This document shows, piece after piece, positions 23,191 through 35,010 of a stretch of 64,000 bases of DNA (its first letter is position 1; each line of letters starts with the position of its first letter). Below the pieces are notes generated by a model, which worked only from the letters and a program-made list of their open reading frames with translations, was not told where the DNA came from and did no database searches. The position numbers and the translations under genes were made by a program. Origin of the DNA: Neoechinorhynchus agilis (lineage: Eukaryota; Acanthocephala); assembly GCA_051530055.1 (NCBI GenBank), contig CM121343.1, forward strand, positions 6,200,001 through 6,264,000, in the 5' to 3' direction.

Positions 23191-23510
23191 ATGAGTATGT
23201 GGCGGTGGGGAAAATTGTATCAAAGAATAAATTATTCTCAATGGCGAATTGTTACACACTCGAGCTTTATTATTAAAATCTTCAATGCGAATTTTCAAGG
23301 CCTCAGTCTCCTTCTCAAGCATTGTTTTCGAAGAAAAATTCGAATAGCTCGAATGTGTAAGAATTCGCCGCTGAGAATACACATTCATTCGAAGGAACAA
23401 TTGGATAGAATGAATTATATTGAAATATTTCGTCCAATTGCACTGCTGAAGTGGTCCAGGGCGATTGGACGAAATATTTCAATATAATTTTCTCCACCGC
23501 CACATAGTCA
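23191..23510. repeat. nested fold-back cluster H8
   Basis: An outer pair (TATGTGGCGGTGG at 23196 and CCACCGCCACATA at 23494) encloses two further inverted repeats. One is at about 23232-23378 (TTCTCAATGGCGAATTGTTA paired with AAGAATTCGCCGCTGAGAA). The other is at about 23405-23490 (TATATTGAAATATTTCGTCC paired with its complement). The arrangement suggests insertions of hairpins into a hairpin. Confidence 0.8.
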
Positions 23511-24217
23511 TAATTTTGTACATCCTTCCGGATTCTCAGATATTTCCAGGAGGCGGGACTCATGGCTGAGCCACCAAAAAGGAAAGATGATTCTTTTAGC
23601 TTGCGTAAATCATTCAAGGTCTTTTATTCTCGCATGGAGATTATGTTTAAATTCTCTGCATTGGGTCGGCGATAAAAAAGAATATTGAACCGATGCCCTC
23701 TATTCTCTATGATGAATATTTAGTCGCTAATTTTTTTATTTAAACTAAATCTAGAGAGAAACATACAGAAAACAACTTGGTATGAAATTTATTAAACTAA
23801 AGCTATGCTTGAACTGTATCCCGTGCTACGTAGGGAAGTTTATAGATTGGTATCGTCATTGGTAAAAATAGGCACCCCGATCGATCTGGTCCCAAGACTG
23901 GGAATTTCTTTTATCTCAATAATTTCTATAATTGGTTCCCTATCTTTTCTTCATTATTAAAATTTGTACGATCCTACGTCGAATTTATTTACGCCAAGTC
24001 GATTTATAGCATTATAAAAGTATAAATATTGATTTTTTCGGACTATTTTTAGTCGTCACCAATGATTGTTATGTTAAAATTAGATTGAAACGTATATATT
24101 TAATGATGAACGATTATTCACAGATCAATCTATGAAATATTTAAAAAAGTCTTTCATCTGGAGCTTTTTTGACTGAACTTATATAATAATAACGCTTTTT
24201 ATTTGTTGATTCACAAA

Positions 24218-24640
24218 GAAGAGAACCCATGTACCTTTGGTTCCTCATAAATACTCGATTTCTGATTTGTTAAATGAATCTGGCTATTGATTTTGGAGTG
24301 GATTACGAATCCGGACGGGTGGGAATATCCGGTTGAGTTGGAAGGTCCTTTCTAGTGTGGGTTGGTGGTTATTGTTTGCAGGAGAGTTTATAAAGTTGGG
24401 TCTTTCCTCAGGTTCATTTCAGGTTATGATATCCGAGAGAAGATTGGACAGCATGGAAAAGGGAGCGGAGGTATAGGTAGGTGGGAGGTTGAGGGAGGAT
24501 GAAACGAATTTGGATTACGAGTGCTGTGTTCGTCTGAAAAGAGGGCGATATCCGGTAGAAATTGTGGTGGTAAGATTCTTAAACGGAAATTCTGACAATG
24601 TTCGCAAATAAAGTTTGTGGTGTTCGTAACCATTAGTAGA
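24218..24640 (-). mobile_element. LINE 3'-end fragment
   Basis: Matches the 3' terminus of the LINE at 15178-15440, including TGTACCTTTGGTTCCTC and the C-terminal coding segment on the minus strand (HSTRNPNSFHPPSTSHLPIP). Only the last 420 bp are present, as expected for a 5'-truncated insertion. Confidence 0.75.
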
Positions 24641-26159
24641 ACATTTTAAAAGCTATCGTTCAATCACTGATGGTGCCGAACATCATAAATATTACATGCG
24701 AGCAAAATGGTTGTAAAATATCATGATTCGACGTTAATATTGAAATTATGTCCTTCTTTGTTAGCTGGGATGTCATTGAATATTCCTTGACTTACAATTT
24801 TTGTGATAAATTTTAAATTACTGTGTGTGACCAATTAGATCGAGTGAAACCTTCCCATTGATGCTTTTAGTCCTTAAAATTCAAAAAATGACAATTAATC
24901 AAAGCACAAATTATTGATATAGACTATAAATCTTTATCTATTTATACATTTCTTTAAAAATGTATACAACCCTTATACATATCAAGATTAAACATGTCAT
25001 GAAGAATAGAATTTTTTTATTTCAACCTTGGTTATGAACGAAAATATGTTACTTACTTATGCGAAAAAGTCGTCAATATTTAGGGATCAGTCACTGGTCA
25101 ACTTTGAGTAATCATAAAAGTTGCAATTTGAATGGACTTTCCGTTTAAGTTCAACATCGACCACAAATGCTTTAAAAATAATACCGATGTTCGTTTAATT
25201 TAAAAATAGGATAAATTATTTCGATGAATAAGAGAAATAACGATAATGTAAATACCTGGAGTCCATCGAATCAGTGTAGAATTTCGATCTTTAAAGTCCG
25301 TCATTAAACACGGCTAAGTCAATCACGTCTCAGGCGTCTCATGCTAGCACGTTTAAACTTCATCTGTTGAATATAAAAGCTTTTTCGTTTCCATTATGGT
25401 TCGTTGTATAGCAGCATTCCAACCTTAATATGATTTTTCAAGGATAAAGCTGTGAGATCATGACTAAGGTTGCGATGGTTGAAAAGTATTTACGAATTTT
25501 ACACAGTTTTGTAAACTAAATGGTTAAATAAATCTTAAACAAAAGCGAAAGGTACTGTCGAATTTTTAATTTTCGCCTATGAATTTTACACAGTTTTGTC
25601 AATTAAATGGTTAAATCAATCTCAGGCAAAGGTTTTCGTACTTCACAAATTGTTACTGAGTTATTGTCGCGTCTGAGTGATTATCCGAGAAAGAGATTTC
25701 TTTTTCTGATTGAAGGGCTAAGCCAATGCCCCACAACACTTTTTGGAGCGCTTATTAAGGAGACTCCATAGGTCTTTACTTTATTCGGATCGATTTCAAC
25801 ATACTGAGAAAACACTTAATTGGCAATCACTTGTACTTTACTTCGTTTATATTGGAAATCGAGCAGATTTTGTTTCTTAAACCATCCTGTATGATAAAAT
25901 GTGATATTTTAGCGGCTTTACGATTTAAGATTTTGTCAGGTAAGATATTTTCGCAAAATACTAAAAAACGATATATTTTTAGACAACATTCAAACCCAGT
26001 CACTCTTTCCATTTGTACATGACGAAACCAGGAGTATGTATATGGCTCAGTCACAACCGGGCAACCGCTTTGACGTGCGTATTCCTAAGTAACGAAACAT
26101 CCGTTGATAGTTTATCTGCCAAAATTGACATATTTGTGAGAGAAAAACAAAATGTTGAA
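24641..26159. other. non-coding stretch downstream of the Kv gene
   Basis: No gene seen. A direct repeat of about 50 bp (GAATTTTACACAGTTTTGT, then AAATGGTTAAAT) occurs at 25494-25545 and 25577-25630. Confidence 0.45.
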
Positions 26160-27742
26160 CTAACCAGCTCTAGTATTATCCACAAGAGGTTCGCCGACCT
26201 TTACGTAGCTTTGTTTTAGGCGACCTTTCACACTATTTGCGCTGACGGTTGCACTTGGCTCGACATGTTCAGATTTTGTATGGATGTGTTCTGGAGGCAA
26301 AATGCGCCTTCTTTTCTTCGGTAGTTTGGACCTCGCTTGAGTATGTGAGTAGAACATGGCAAAATTCGATACGATAACTGGAACCGGAAGCGCGATGGTC
26401 AGTACACCAGTAAGTGCGCAGATTCCGCCAACTATCATCCCCATATACGTCTTGGGTACCATGTCCCCGTAACCTACGGTGGTCATGGTCACAATGGACC
26501 ACCATAGACCTTTTGGGATTGAATTGAAGTCGTTGTCCACGTTGGACTGCACTCGCTCGGCATAGTAAATCAATGAAGCGAATATTACAATAAATAAAAC
26601 TAGAAAAAAGATTAACAATATCAGTTCTCGCATTGACACTTTAATTGTTTGTATTAGAATCTTGAGGCCGCCATGATGCCTGGTGAGCTTGAACAGCCTG
26701 AATATTCGAATGATAGATAAAGACTCGATTACATCATTTTTAACGACATTGTGGATTCGCTGGAAGCTGATATCCAAATAGAAAGAGAGCGTCGCAACGA
26801 AGTCGATTAAATTTACCGGTGATTTGATGAAGGCCAATTTGTTCGGGCTAACCAAAAATCGTATGATCAGTTCTATCGTGAACCAAATATTGCAAATGAC
26901 TTCAACATAGAAAAACGCCTCCGATACGGTGTATCGATTCCTAATAGGATTAGAACTCGCAGATGATGATGCCGCGGATGATGAGTTGAATCGACGACGC
27001 TCTTCAGCTTGATTTCTTATTGATGGCAGCGTTTTAAGACAGAACGTAATTATCGAAACACAGATAAAAAATATTGAACTGGCTGCGACTACCTTATAAA
27101 AACGGCTTAAGAAATTAAAACAGTGATGAGAAAAATGAATAACCTTCGCATAAGTTGAGGAATACGGCTCATCGAAAAGTTGCCATATTTTAGGTTGCAA
27201 TCTCCGATACCAAGGTAAGGTGCTCAAATACTCCTGTAAACTCATGTTGCTATGCCTAATGTTCATATCAAACTCAAATCCAAATCTTTTGGCAATTGCT
27301 TCGTCCGTCGGAGGTTCGGTGTCGATGTCCAGTCGGTCGAGTACCATCAATACCTCTTCAGTGTCTCTATTTACAAATAAATCGAAGTTTTCACAGCGAT
27401 GAAGAAGCAAAGGATAAAATACCTATGTGTAGTATATGTCATCCAGCAACACGGCTCCACTTGATTAGCGTCCAAGCCCCAATACTCCAGTTCTGCTTCG
27501 AACAATGGACCACACACGTCTGTTGGATAATGTAACTTGCCGGTTCGATAATAGTTTAATATTTGTGCAAATACACCAGGATGCCGATCAAAAAAATACT
27601 CGTTTAATACAGGATCGTAATTAGATAAGGCTTCCGTTAATCTCGAAAGTCGAGTTGCAGGGATCTTCTTTAAGGTTGTTTTGTAGGTTTCGTGCCGTAC
27701 GCCACCGACGTTTAACGTTACTCTGTTATCTGCATCGGCCAT
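26160..27742 (-). CDS. voltage-gated potassium channel, Shaw/Kv3 type
   Basis: Plasma-membrane K+ channel subunit of about 508 residues. Exon 1 (27423-27742) encodes the start [20 protein letters not shown] and the T1 tetramerisation domain with [21 protein letters not shown], ending in the Shaw-type [13 protein letters not shown] 56-nt GT-AG intron (27367-27422) follows. Exon 2 begins [13 protein letters not shown] and holds S1 to S6: S4 is [19 protein letters not shown], the pore has the selectivity filter TVGYGDM, and S6 has the PVPVIV hinge. A serine/alanine-rich S1-S2 loop precedes [15 protein letters not shown]. The short C-terminus is basic after S6. Family placement rests on the T1 motif and the CCWMTY junction. 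No start other than the ATG at 27740-27742 fits the family. Confidence 0.95.
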
Positions 27743-28979
27743 CTACATGAGCATTGTACGCATTCTAAACAATAAAGGAAGATGTGATATTAAGCAGTGA
27801 TTGTTTCCAAATTAACAGGTAAATTTGATTGTTTAATGATTCTTGGACGTCAAACAAAACCCTGAAATATCCACGAGTTCGATTTATTCAATTTCATTTT
27901 AGCGTCATAAGAAAAATTGAATTTTACAAAGCGATGGTACGCAATACAAATTAGATTTTCACATATGATTTAATGTTAGGTTTTTTTTGCGAATTCATAA
28001 TTACCATCGTGTCCACAATACTGATAATTCAATTTAAAGACATGCTCATCCTCTCAATTCTGTGGTCATTTTTCGATTGTGGTTAACGAAGCAGCTCAAA
28101 AGCAATTTCATGACACCCTTGCGCAACTTTTTCTCCCAAGCGAAACTAATGAAACCGTTCTACAACTAGTTCGTTTTTATCGCTTCCTGGAAACTTTCTA
28201 GACATTCGAGTTAAATTGAACGTGAGAGTTTGGCGTGTTTTTCTGCGATCTTTTCTTCAAAATATCGATAGGTTAAAATCTCAAGGTACACAACTCACAA
28301 TTATAGATGACTAGGTGCAGTTCAGAGTGCACGACGTCTCCTTTTCGCGTACGATTTGGACGAAACTGAAATTAGGCGGGTGTTGTGAAATACATATGAT
28401 AATCTAGTAAAATTTGATTCATCAATAGCGAATGAAGAGCACTAATGGAAGCGACAACGGAACGTGTGTCTCTGGGTTCGAGCCATCTCTTCAGAGTTAA
28501 GTGGCGGTTGCACTGCTAACAATCTGCATAAGCACTGGCTGCGATCGTTGCGTAGCGTATGAGCAAGTTTAAGACTCTAGCAGGGTTGGAAGATTTTACA
28601 AGACTGAATATCATAAAGACAAAAGCCACCGTCTAATCGAGTATTAGAAGCTATTTTATGCTACAAGGGAGTGCGATTAAACAAAAATTCAAGTCTATTG
28701 TTCCAAGGAGACGACGTGGGCTGGAGTACTTCTAAGTAAAGGCGCATTCTTTTCAAAAAAACTTAAGACGATTCCGTACTGAGTATAGAACACAGCTACA
28801 TAAATGATAAGATCAATAATGGGCTTCCAAACGATAAGGAAAAATGACACAACATAAACCATCACTTGCAAACACTTTTCAGTATTATAGACATCCTCAT
28901 TCTGGATAATGAACATTTTGGCAGGATAGGTGGGAGTTTTGCCCATAATTTCATTTTCATATGAATACGTCCGCCCATG
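27743..28979. other. upstream region of the Kv gene; coding uncertain
   Basis: Mostly non-coding. Several short protein-like segments occur on the plus strand between 28433 and 28980 (for example MKSTNGSDNGTCVSGFEP from 28433 and LQGSAIKQKFKSIVPRRRRG near 28660-28715). A hydrophobic minus-strand ORF covers 28695-28946. I could not assemble a consistent gene. Confidence 0.3.
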
Positions 28980-29243
28980 GCGTTTTCAGAATCGACAAAG
29001 GCCTATAAATCAAAGTGAATTTCGCAATGACACTCAACAAATATCCCAAGCAGATTTGTATCCGGATCCACTACGTACACAGCCATCATAGTCACTCGCA
29101 TTTTCTACACAAACACCATCTATATTTCTCATAGGGGAATCTAAGATAATGCGCAACGGATAACACGTACACCACATGAATTTGTTAGGAGGATTGTGCC
29201 AATAGATGAACCTATAATCCCATCTAATCCACTTACTTTTATT
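28980..29243 (+). CDS. possible terminal exons of an unidentified gene
   Basis: After an acceptor TTTTCAG (near 28989), one frame reads NRQRPINQSEFRND and continues to DLYPDPL, with a donor GTACAC at about 29086. After CTAAG at about 29144 the frame resumes HNAQRITRTPHEFVRRIV and PIIPSNPLTFINS before TAA. The two parts join in frame with a 58-nt intron, and the composition is protein-like. No family is recognised and upstream exons are not resolved. Confidence 0.35.
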
Positions 29244-30635
29244 AACTCTTAAATTCTGTTATGCTTAGCAAAATGTTCAACGAGGTTTAACTGCGGTTCT
29301 TTTGATAAAACGCTTTTCTGGAAAGAACCCAATCGATTCCAGTGCAAATTTTACTCTGGCCAATTTATACCATTAACCTAATGTGTGTAACTAATCCATG
29401 CTGCCAACAACTGTAATTGGTGGTAGTATTTAAAAGATGCCGGATCTATGTGAGTCCAAAACAAAATAGAAAAGCGCCAAACTTGATATTGCTTTACACA
29501 TGTTAATCGTTTCCTCTTTTCTAGAGCTTTTATCACATTTATGTAGTCTCGTGGATACCATTACTCAATTTATGAATTTGGAGTTCCCCTGAACGTGTTC
29601 ACCAAATAAATACCGTCCATTTTGCTATTTCGTAAAAGAAGCCAAATCACCTTCTAAAAAGATAGTACCAACCGCCAAAACGTATTGTATTCCACATTAC
29701 CTAGTTAGCAAATATATATATATATAATAGACACTAAAATTGAGTGATCGAGCTACTAAATCGCTCTTTTAAATTCTGAGATAACCGACAATTTCATCTG
29801 GGTAATCTTCATTCCTGATAGTCGAGAACAAACGCAAATTTTAATTCCTGAATAAATTATTTAAACCGATCGTTTTTAGTTTAAAATTCCCCGTTTAATG
29901 GGGCCTTTTATGTTAATGCGGGAAAATTATTGGGCTATGCCCCGGTGCCCTTTTTCTTAGAAACAAGTACATACCGTTTACATTCACTCCGGCTGTCGGG
30001 TTAGTATTTCTGTTGGACTTATAATTTATACACTTGTTTTTCTGAGTTAGATACGATCTGAAATTGTTTATAATTCTACAAGTTAAACCCTGGCAGTTTT
30101 CATTATTTTTATAATAATTCCTTATATTTTTCTTAAATTGTTTTTAACGGGAATTATCATAGGGTTTTCAACGCAAACTTGTCCCCTGATTTTATTTGGA
30201 ATTAGTTCATGTTTTTGCTCATCTTTTTGAAGCCACCTTGTTGTTTTCGTTTCGAAACCTACATATCCATATATTCGCGACAGCCTGAAAATCTAAACGT
30301 CGATTTGAAATCCATAATTTCAAATGCAATATTACATTTGTAACGAATAAAAGTATTTGATGGGATGATTGGAAAGTACGATTTCCCTTAAAAAATCTAG
30401 GTTAAAATACAAAGACGTATTTTCAGTGTGGCCTTGTCACCATTAAATTGCACATGGGTTGGTTGTATAATAAATATATTTCCGGATAAAGTCTCACGGG
30501 AAACATTAAGTGAAAGCATTCATCTCACATTGCGGTTCAGATTACGTTACTTGGGGCAGAGATTACATGTGCACTGGAGGTGTAGTTAATCAGGCCCTTC
30601 CGTTGCACCGGTACTAGGCTGCCGTTTGTCTACAG
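29244..30635. other. AT-rich non-coding stretch
   Basis: No supported gene. A short TA microsatellite lies at about 29712-29728, and a small inverted repeat CCCCGTTTAATGGGG at about 29888-29902. Confidence 0.4.
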
Positions 30636-30884
30636 TCACTGCACAAGCTTTCTCTTTTGTAGAAAAGAACGACAGTAAATTAAATCACGCGTACGATCGT
30701 TGCAATCATAACATTTTGGTTTCTCACTACCAGTTTCCCTCTGGGCTGAGACGTTGAAAAGATACCAAGAACCGATAAAGTAGCTCATTGAAATAGCACC
30801 ATAGACAGTAGCAGGAACAGCAATATAGTGGCATACATGTACCAGTGTGCACTGCCATCTAAGTACTTTTAAGAGCATCAGCAA
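30636..30884 (-). CDS. possible membrane-protein exon, unrecognised
   Basis: An 82-codon minus-strand ORF with a hydrophobic run (AVPATVYGAISMSYFIGSWY) followed by a polar, cysteine-containing stretch. No family, start or splice partner can be assigned. Confidence 0.2.
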   Translation of the reverse strand: MLMLLKVLRWQCTLVHVCHYIAVPATVYGAISMSYFIGSWYLFNVSAQRETGSEKPKCYDCNDRTRDLIYCRSFLQKRKLVQ

Positions 30885-31193
30885 GTGTTAGCTGAGCGTC
30901 TTTCTTAAGGTTCCTCAAATGTCATACTGCTTGCTCTTCAATCTTTTACTATATCGTAACACTTTAACACATTAGCGACAATGGTTACAACAGTCACAAG
31001 GGACATGGAATCTACAACTAGGAATACACACAAGTTATCTCCTTTTGCTACGCAAAACCATTCTTATCAAAGACTTGGTGATTTACTTCAACTCTGTGGT
31101 CGATTAAAACTTAGGACTTACAAACCGACCTGCTCATCCTTGGGAATATTTAACAATTCATTTTTATGTTCGCAATTTGATTTTCAATGAGTA

Positions 31194-31490
31194 ATGATAT
31201 TGGTTCGGCTGAATGGTCTCTGTGGAAAACTGGATGCTAATGCACTTGTAGTGTCGGCTCTTTCTCGCACACTCGGATTCCTTCCAATGTTTCAAAATTA
31301 TACCGAAGACGAAAAATCACAGGAGGTAGTCAACAAAAGTGCGAGCTCCACGGTACCACAACTTCCCTGGGCGGACGTAGTTGTGCTTCTTAATAGCAGT
31401 CGATCAAGTGCAACCGTCTCGGATAAAGAAATCAGTCTTATTATACATACGTCTTGCATGGTAGCGCTTGATCGGTTTCGCTTTATATAG
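31194..31490 (+). CDS. hypothetical ORF, possible exon
   Basis: A 98-codon open frame with balanced composition (LDANALVVSALSRTLGFLP, then QLPWADVVVLLNSSRSSAT). Another open frame at 30981-31190 lies just before it. Both could be exons of one gene, but no domain is recognised. Confidence 0.28.
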   Translation: MILVRLNGLCGKLDANALVVSALSRTLGFLPMFQNYTEDEKSQEVVNKSASSTVPQLPWADVVVLLNSSRSSATVSDKEISLIIHTSCMVALDRFRFI

Positions 31491-32026
31491 AGAGCTCTAA
31501 CACTCGTGTAACATTTTCCGCACTTTTGTACGTCTCAGTCGGTTTCTCCATCGAATGGACAAAGTAGCATCCGCTTTTGATTTGCGCTTCCATTTGTGAT
31601 TTAAACAAAAAATTCAATGACTGCCACTTCGCATCCTAACTAATTTATGAATCTGTCGATTATATTTAAAAAACTGAATAATTAATTTATACATTTTTTC
31701 AAGTACCAACTTCTGAGCGATAAACGCATTATCTCCCTTAAAGTAAGAATCATTAACACTTGGTGGCTTGATAATCTTATTTTCAAAAAGATTAGGCGTT
31801 TACGATCGTATCAACCATGGACGCTATTTTTTAAATTTGAGATTTGGTTGCATTTGAATGGAAAGTTGACGATCGGTGTTTTGGCATTTTATGTAAAAAT
31901 TTTCTATGTAAATGGCATCAATAATTATTTTTGTTTTTCCAGCAACATTCAGTGTCACAGACAATTGAGTCTTGAATGCATTCAGAATCATTGCTACAAT
32001 GTTGATGCTCAATATAAAATCGGCAC

Positions 32027-33356
32027 TTAGAAATCACACACTTGTTTTGCCGATATTCCTAGATTTTTGTGATGTTCAAAAATAACCTTGTTCGTAGTAC
32101 ATAAAATGAAATCGTCGATTTTAGTATCCTCAACATCTTTGATGAACTCATGACGGAATAGTTCAATATAGTCAGGCCTGTAAGTGACATCCTTTGTGAG
32201 ACACCGTGATACGAAATCGCGCATCACTTCTGAGTAATCGATCGCAAGTAGACAAGGTTGTTCGTCGCTTTGGATTTGACTTAACATTTGGAAAAAGGTT
32301 CCAGAAAATGGGTGTTTACCATTAGCGATCTCAATCTAAATTATGATAGCATTTAGGCAATGAACAAAATGATTCAATTTTGATTACAATACTAATTCCT
32401 AAGCTCCATACATCCGAGCGGATGTCATATGGACCGACGGGTTCTATCCGTTCCGGTGCAAAATATGGCCTACATCCCTTATTGAAGGTCTTCGCTACTG
32501 AGTCAACCAATTTCCCACTGATTCCAAAATCGCACAGCTTGAATTCGCCTTTTCCATTAGCGAGCATATTTGAGGGTTTAACATCCCGATGTATTATATC
32601 GTTGTTCCTTAAAAACTCAAGAGCTGAGACAATCTAGATACAATGAATCAGAATGATTATACATCCAATTCCATACTATACACTGTGTATTAAATGCCGC
32701 AATAAACTCTCCGGTATGCTGCCTGATACAACCTTGGGATACAATTTATAAAAAGCGTCCATTGAAATATCCATAGCTTCCATACATATCCAAATATCGC
32801 CCTCTAATAGAGCCACTCCATAAAATTGAACGATACAAGGATGATGCCCACATGCTCTAATCACACTCACATCCATATCGACTATTTTAGTTTCTTCATC
32901 GTTCATACTGAGTCTTATACGCTTAAGCCAGAAGTTTTCTGTTAAACTTTTATAGAGCAACAACCGTTTTAATACCTTGACAGCCATTCGGATATTATCA
33001 TCGTTTGATACTTTCATCAATTCTACGGTGCCGAATGCACCCGAACCCAGTGTGGCTATGTGCTCAAGATCATTTACCTTGACCGAAAGTTGCTCGCCTT
33101 TGTAAGATAAGGGACCAACTGCACTTAAAAAACTTGAAACATATTCAAATGTGCCCGAACTCGCTAGACTTTCTATTCTTTTACTTCTTGCTTCAGAAAC
33201 AAAGTCTTTTTCTGTACGTTGGACATCGAGACGAAGTCTGGGAAGTGGACTTCTTCTACGAAGACGATTGCCTTGAACCCCCTGATTTCAAACCGATATC
33301 GTGCAAAACTCATTAATGAAACGTACCTGAAGATTTGGGCTCAGCGCGTTCGACAT
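32027..33356 (-). CDS. MAP2K4: MAP kinase kinase, MKK4/MAP2K4-like
   Basis: Dual-specificity kinase expected to activate JNK/p38-type MAP kinases. The ATG at 33354-33356 gives MSNALSPNLQ, then a 45-nt intron (33282-33326) and a basic N-terminus with RRRSPLPRLRLDV, a possible MAPK docking site. The kinase domain shows LGSGAFGTVELM (glycine loop), MAVK (ATP lysine), IVQFYGVALLEGDIWICMEA, IIHRDVKPSNM (catalytic loop), LCDFGISG (DFG), an activation loop VDSVAKT with the Ser and Thr placed as in MKK4, GCRPYFAPERI, and DIRSDVWSLGISI. A C-terminal lobe follows to ISAKQVCDF. The intron right after MAVK (32922-32975) is 54 nt, a multiple of three and without a stop. Other introns lie at about 32641-32694 and 32340-32390. 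About 370 residues. Confidence 0.9.
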
Positions 33357-33756
33357 GGCAAGTCTTATAAACGCAGTCTGCAGAAAATGCGCTCAATAAA
33401 TTATGAAATTCAACGCACGCAGTTGTGGTGCTCGCATCTTTCCATAACATAATGACAGAATGTAAGTATGAGCAACACTCACGAGAAGACTCAAATTTTT
33501 GAGTTTGTCATTTTGTAGGTACTTTAAGAATGAGTGGCCAATTGTAACGCTCCTGCTTTCAATACCTTAGAGAGAGTTATTGAAAAGAAAAACAATGCCA
33601 ACCAAACGAGAATCTTTGTGACTCACATCCAACCACAATTACAGCCATTGAATCAAAAACTGGTAATTTTTAACGCTCTTTTTGGTGATTTGAGCAGATC
33701 ATGGAATTGTCTCAAATCATAATTGCTGATAGTCCACATCTCACATTTCTATTTTT

Positions 33757-35010
33757 GATCAACAATTAGGTATCCGCAGTTGAATTTAAAGAATTGTATC
33801 TTAGAAAAAATTCGCATATCAAAAACCTTTTTGCAGTTTTCACAAAACATATCCTAAAACTTCATATGAATATTAATAAAGAGAAAAACATTTAAAAAAA
33901 GACCGTATATAATTAATTCTAATTATTGGATAGTCACGAGCTGCAGTACGAATAATGAAACTTCGAATTGCTCTTTTTCAATTAATCAAACACATTGGAA
34001 ACGGAATTAAATGGAAGCAAATATTCTGGCTGTGATCAACAATTAGGTATCCGCAGTTGAATTTAAAGAATTGTATCTTAGAAAAAATTCGCATATCAAA
34101 AATCTCTTTTGCAGTTTTCACAAAACATATCCTAAAACTTCATATGAATATTAATAAAGAGAAAAACATTTAAAAAAAGACTATATATAATTAATTCTAA
34201 TTATTGGATAGTCACGAGCTGCAGTACGAATAATGAAACTTCGAATTGCTCTTTTTCAATTAATCAAACACATTGGAAACGGAATTAAATGGAAGCAAAT
34301 ATTCTGGCTGTGATCAACAATTAGGTATCCGCAGTTGAATTTAAAGAATTGTATCTTAGAAAAAATTCGCATATCAAAAACCTTTTTGCAGTTTTCACAA
34401 AACATATCCTAAAACTTCATATGAATATTAATAAAGAGAAAAACATTTAAAAAAAGACTGTATATAATTAATTCTAATTATTGGATAGTCACGAGCTGCA
34501 GTACGAATAATGAAACTTCGAATTGCTCTTTTTCAATTAATCAAACACATTGGAAACGGAATTAAATGGAAGCAAATATTCTGGCTGTGATCAACAATTA
34601 GGTATCCGCAGTTGAATTTAAAGAATTGTATCTTAGAAAAAATTCGCATATCAAAAATCTCTTTTACAGTTTTCACAAAACATATCCTAAAACTTCATAT
34701 GAATATTAATAAAGAGAAAAACATTTAAAGAAAAAAGACTATATATAATTAATTCTAATTATTGGATAGTCACGAGCTGCAGTACGAATAATGAAACTTC
34801 GAATTGCTCTTTTTCAATTAATCAAACACATTGGAAACGGAATTAAATGGAAGCAAATATTCTGGCTGTGATCAACAATTAGGTATCCGCAGTTGAATTT
34901 AAAGAATTGTATCTTAGAAAAAATTCGCATATCAAAAATCTCTACAGTTTTCACAAAACATATCCTAAAACTTCATATGAATATTAATAAAGAGAAAAAC
35001 ATTTAAAGAG
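33757..35010. repeat. tandem repeat, about 277-bp unit, five copies
   Basis: Units start at 33757, 34034, 34312, 34589 and 34870, each beginning GATCAACAATTAGGTATCCG; the fifth is cut after about 140 bp. Copies differ by a few bases and small indels (277, 278, 277 and 281 bp). No ORF crosses the unit. The array lies between the divergent kinase and myosin genes and looks like a young local satellite. Confidence 0.95.

Noticed and set aside
28434-28496. tRNA-like sequence with TGAAGAG/CTCTTCA ends and GGGTTCGAGCC
   Set aside because: Only about 62 nt, the T-stem pairs poorly and no D-arm consensus or anticodon arm can be drawn.
33757-35010. CRISPR-like array
   Set aside because: Units of 277 bp repeat without unique spacers; the context is eukaryotic.
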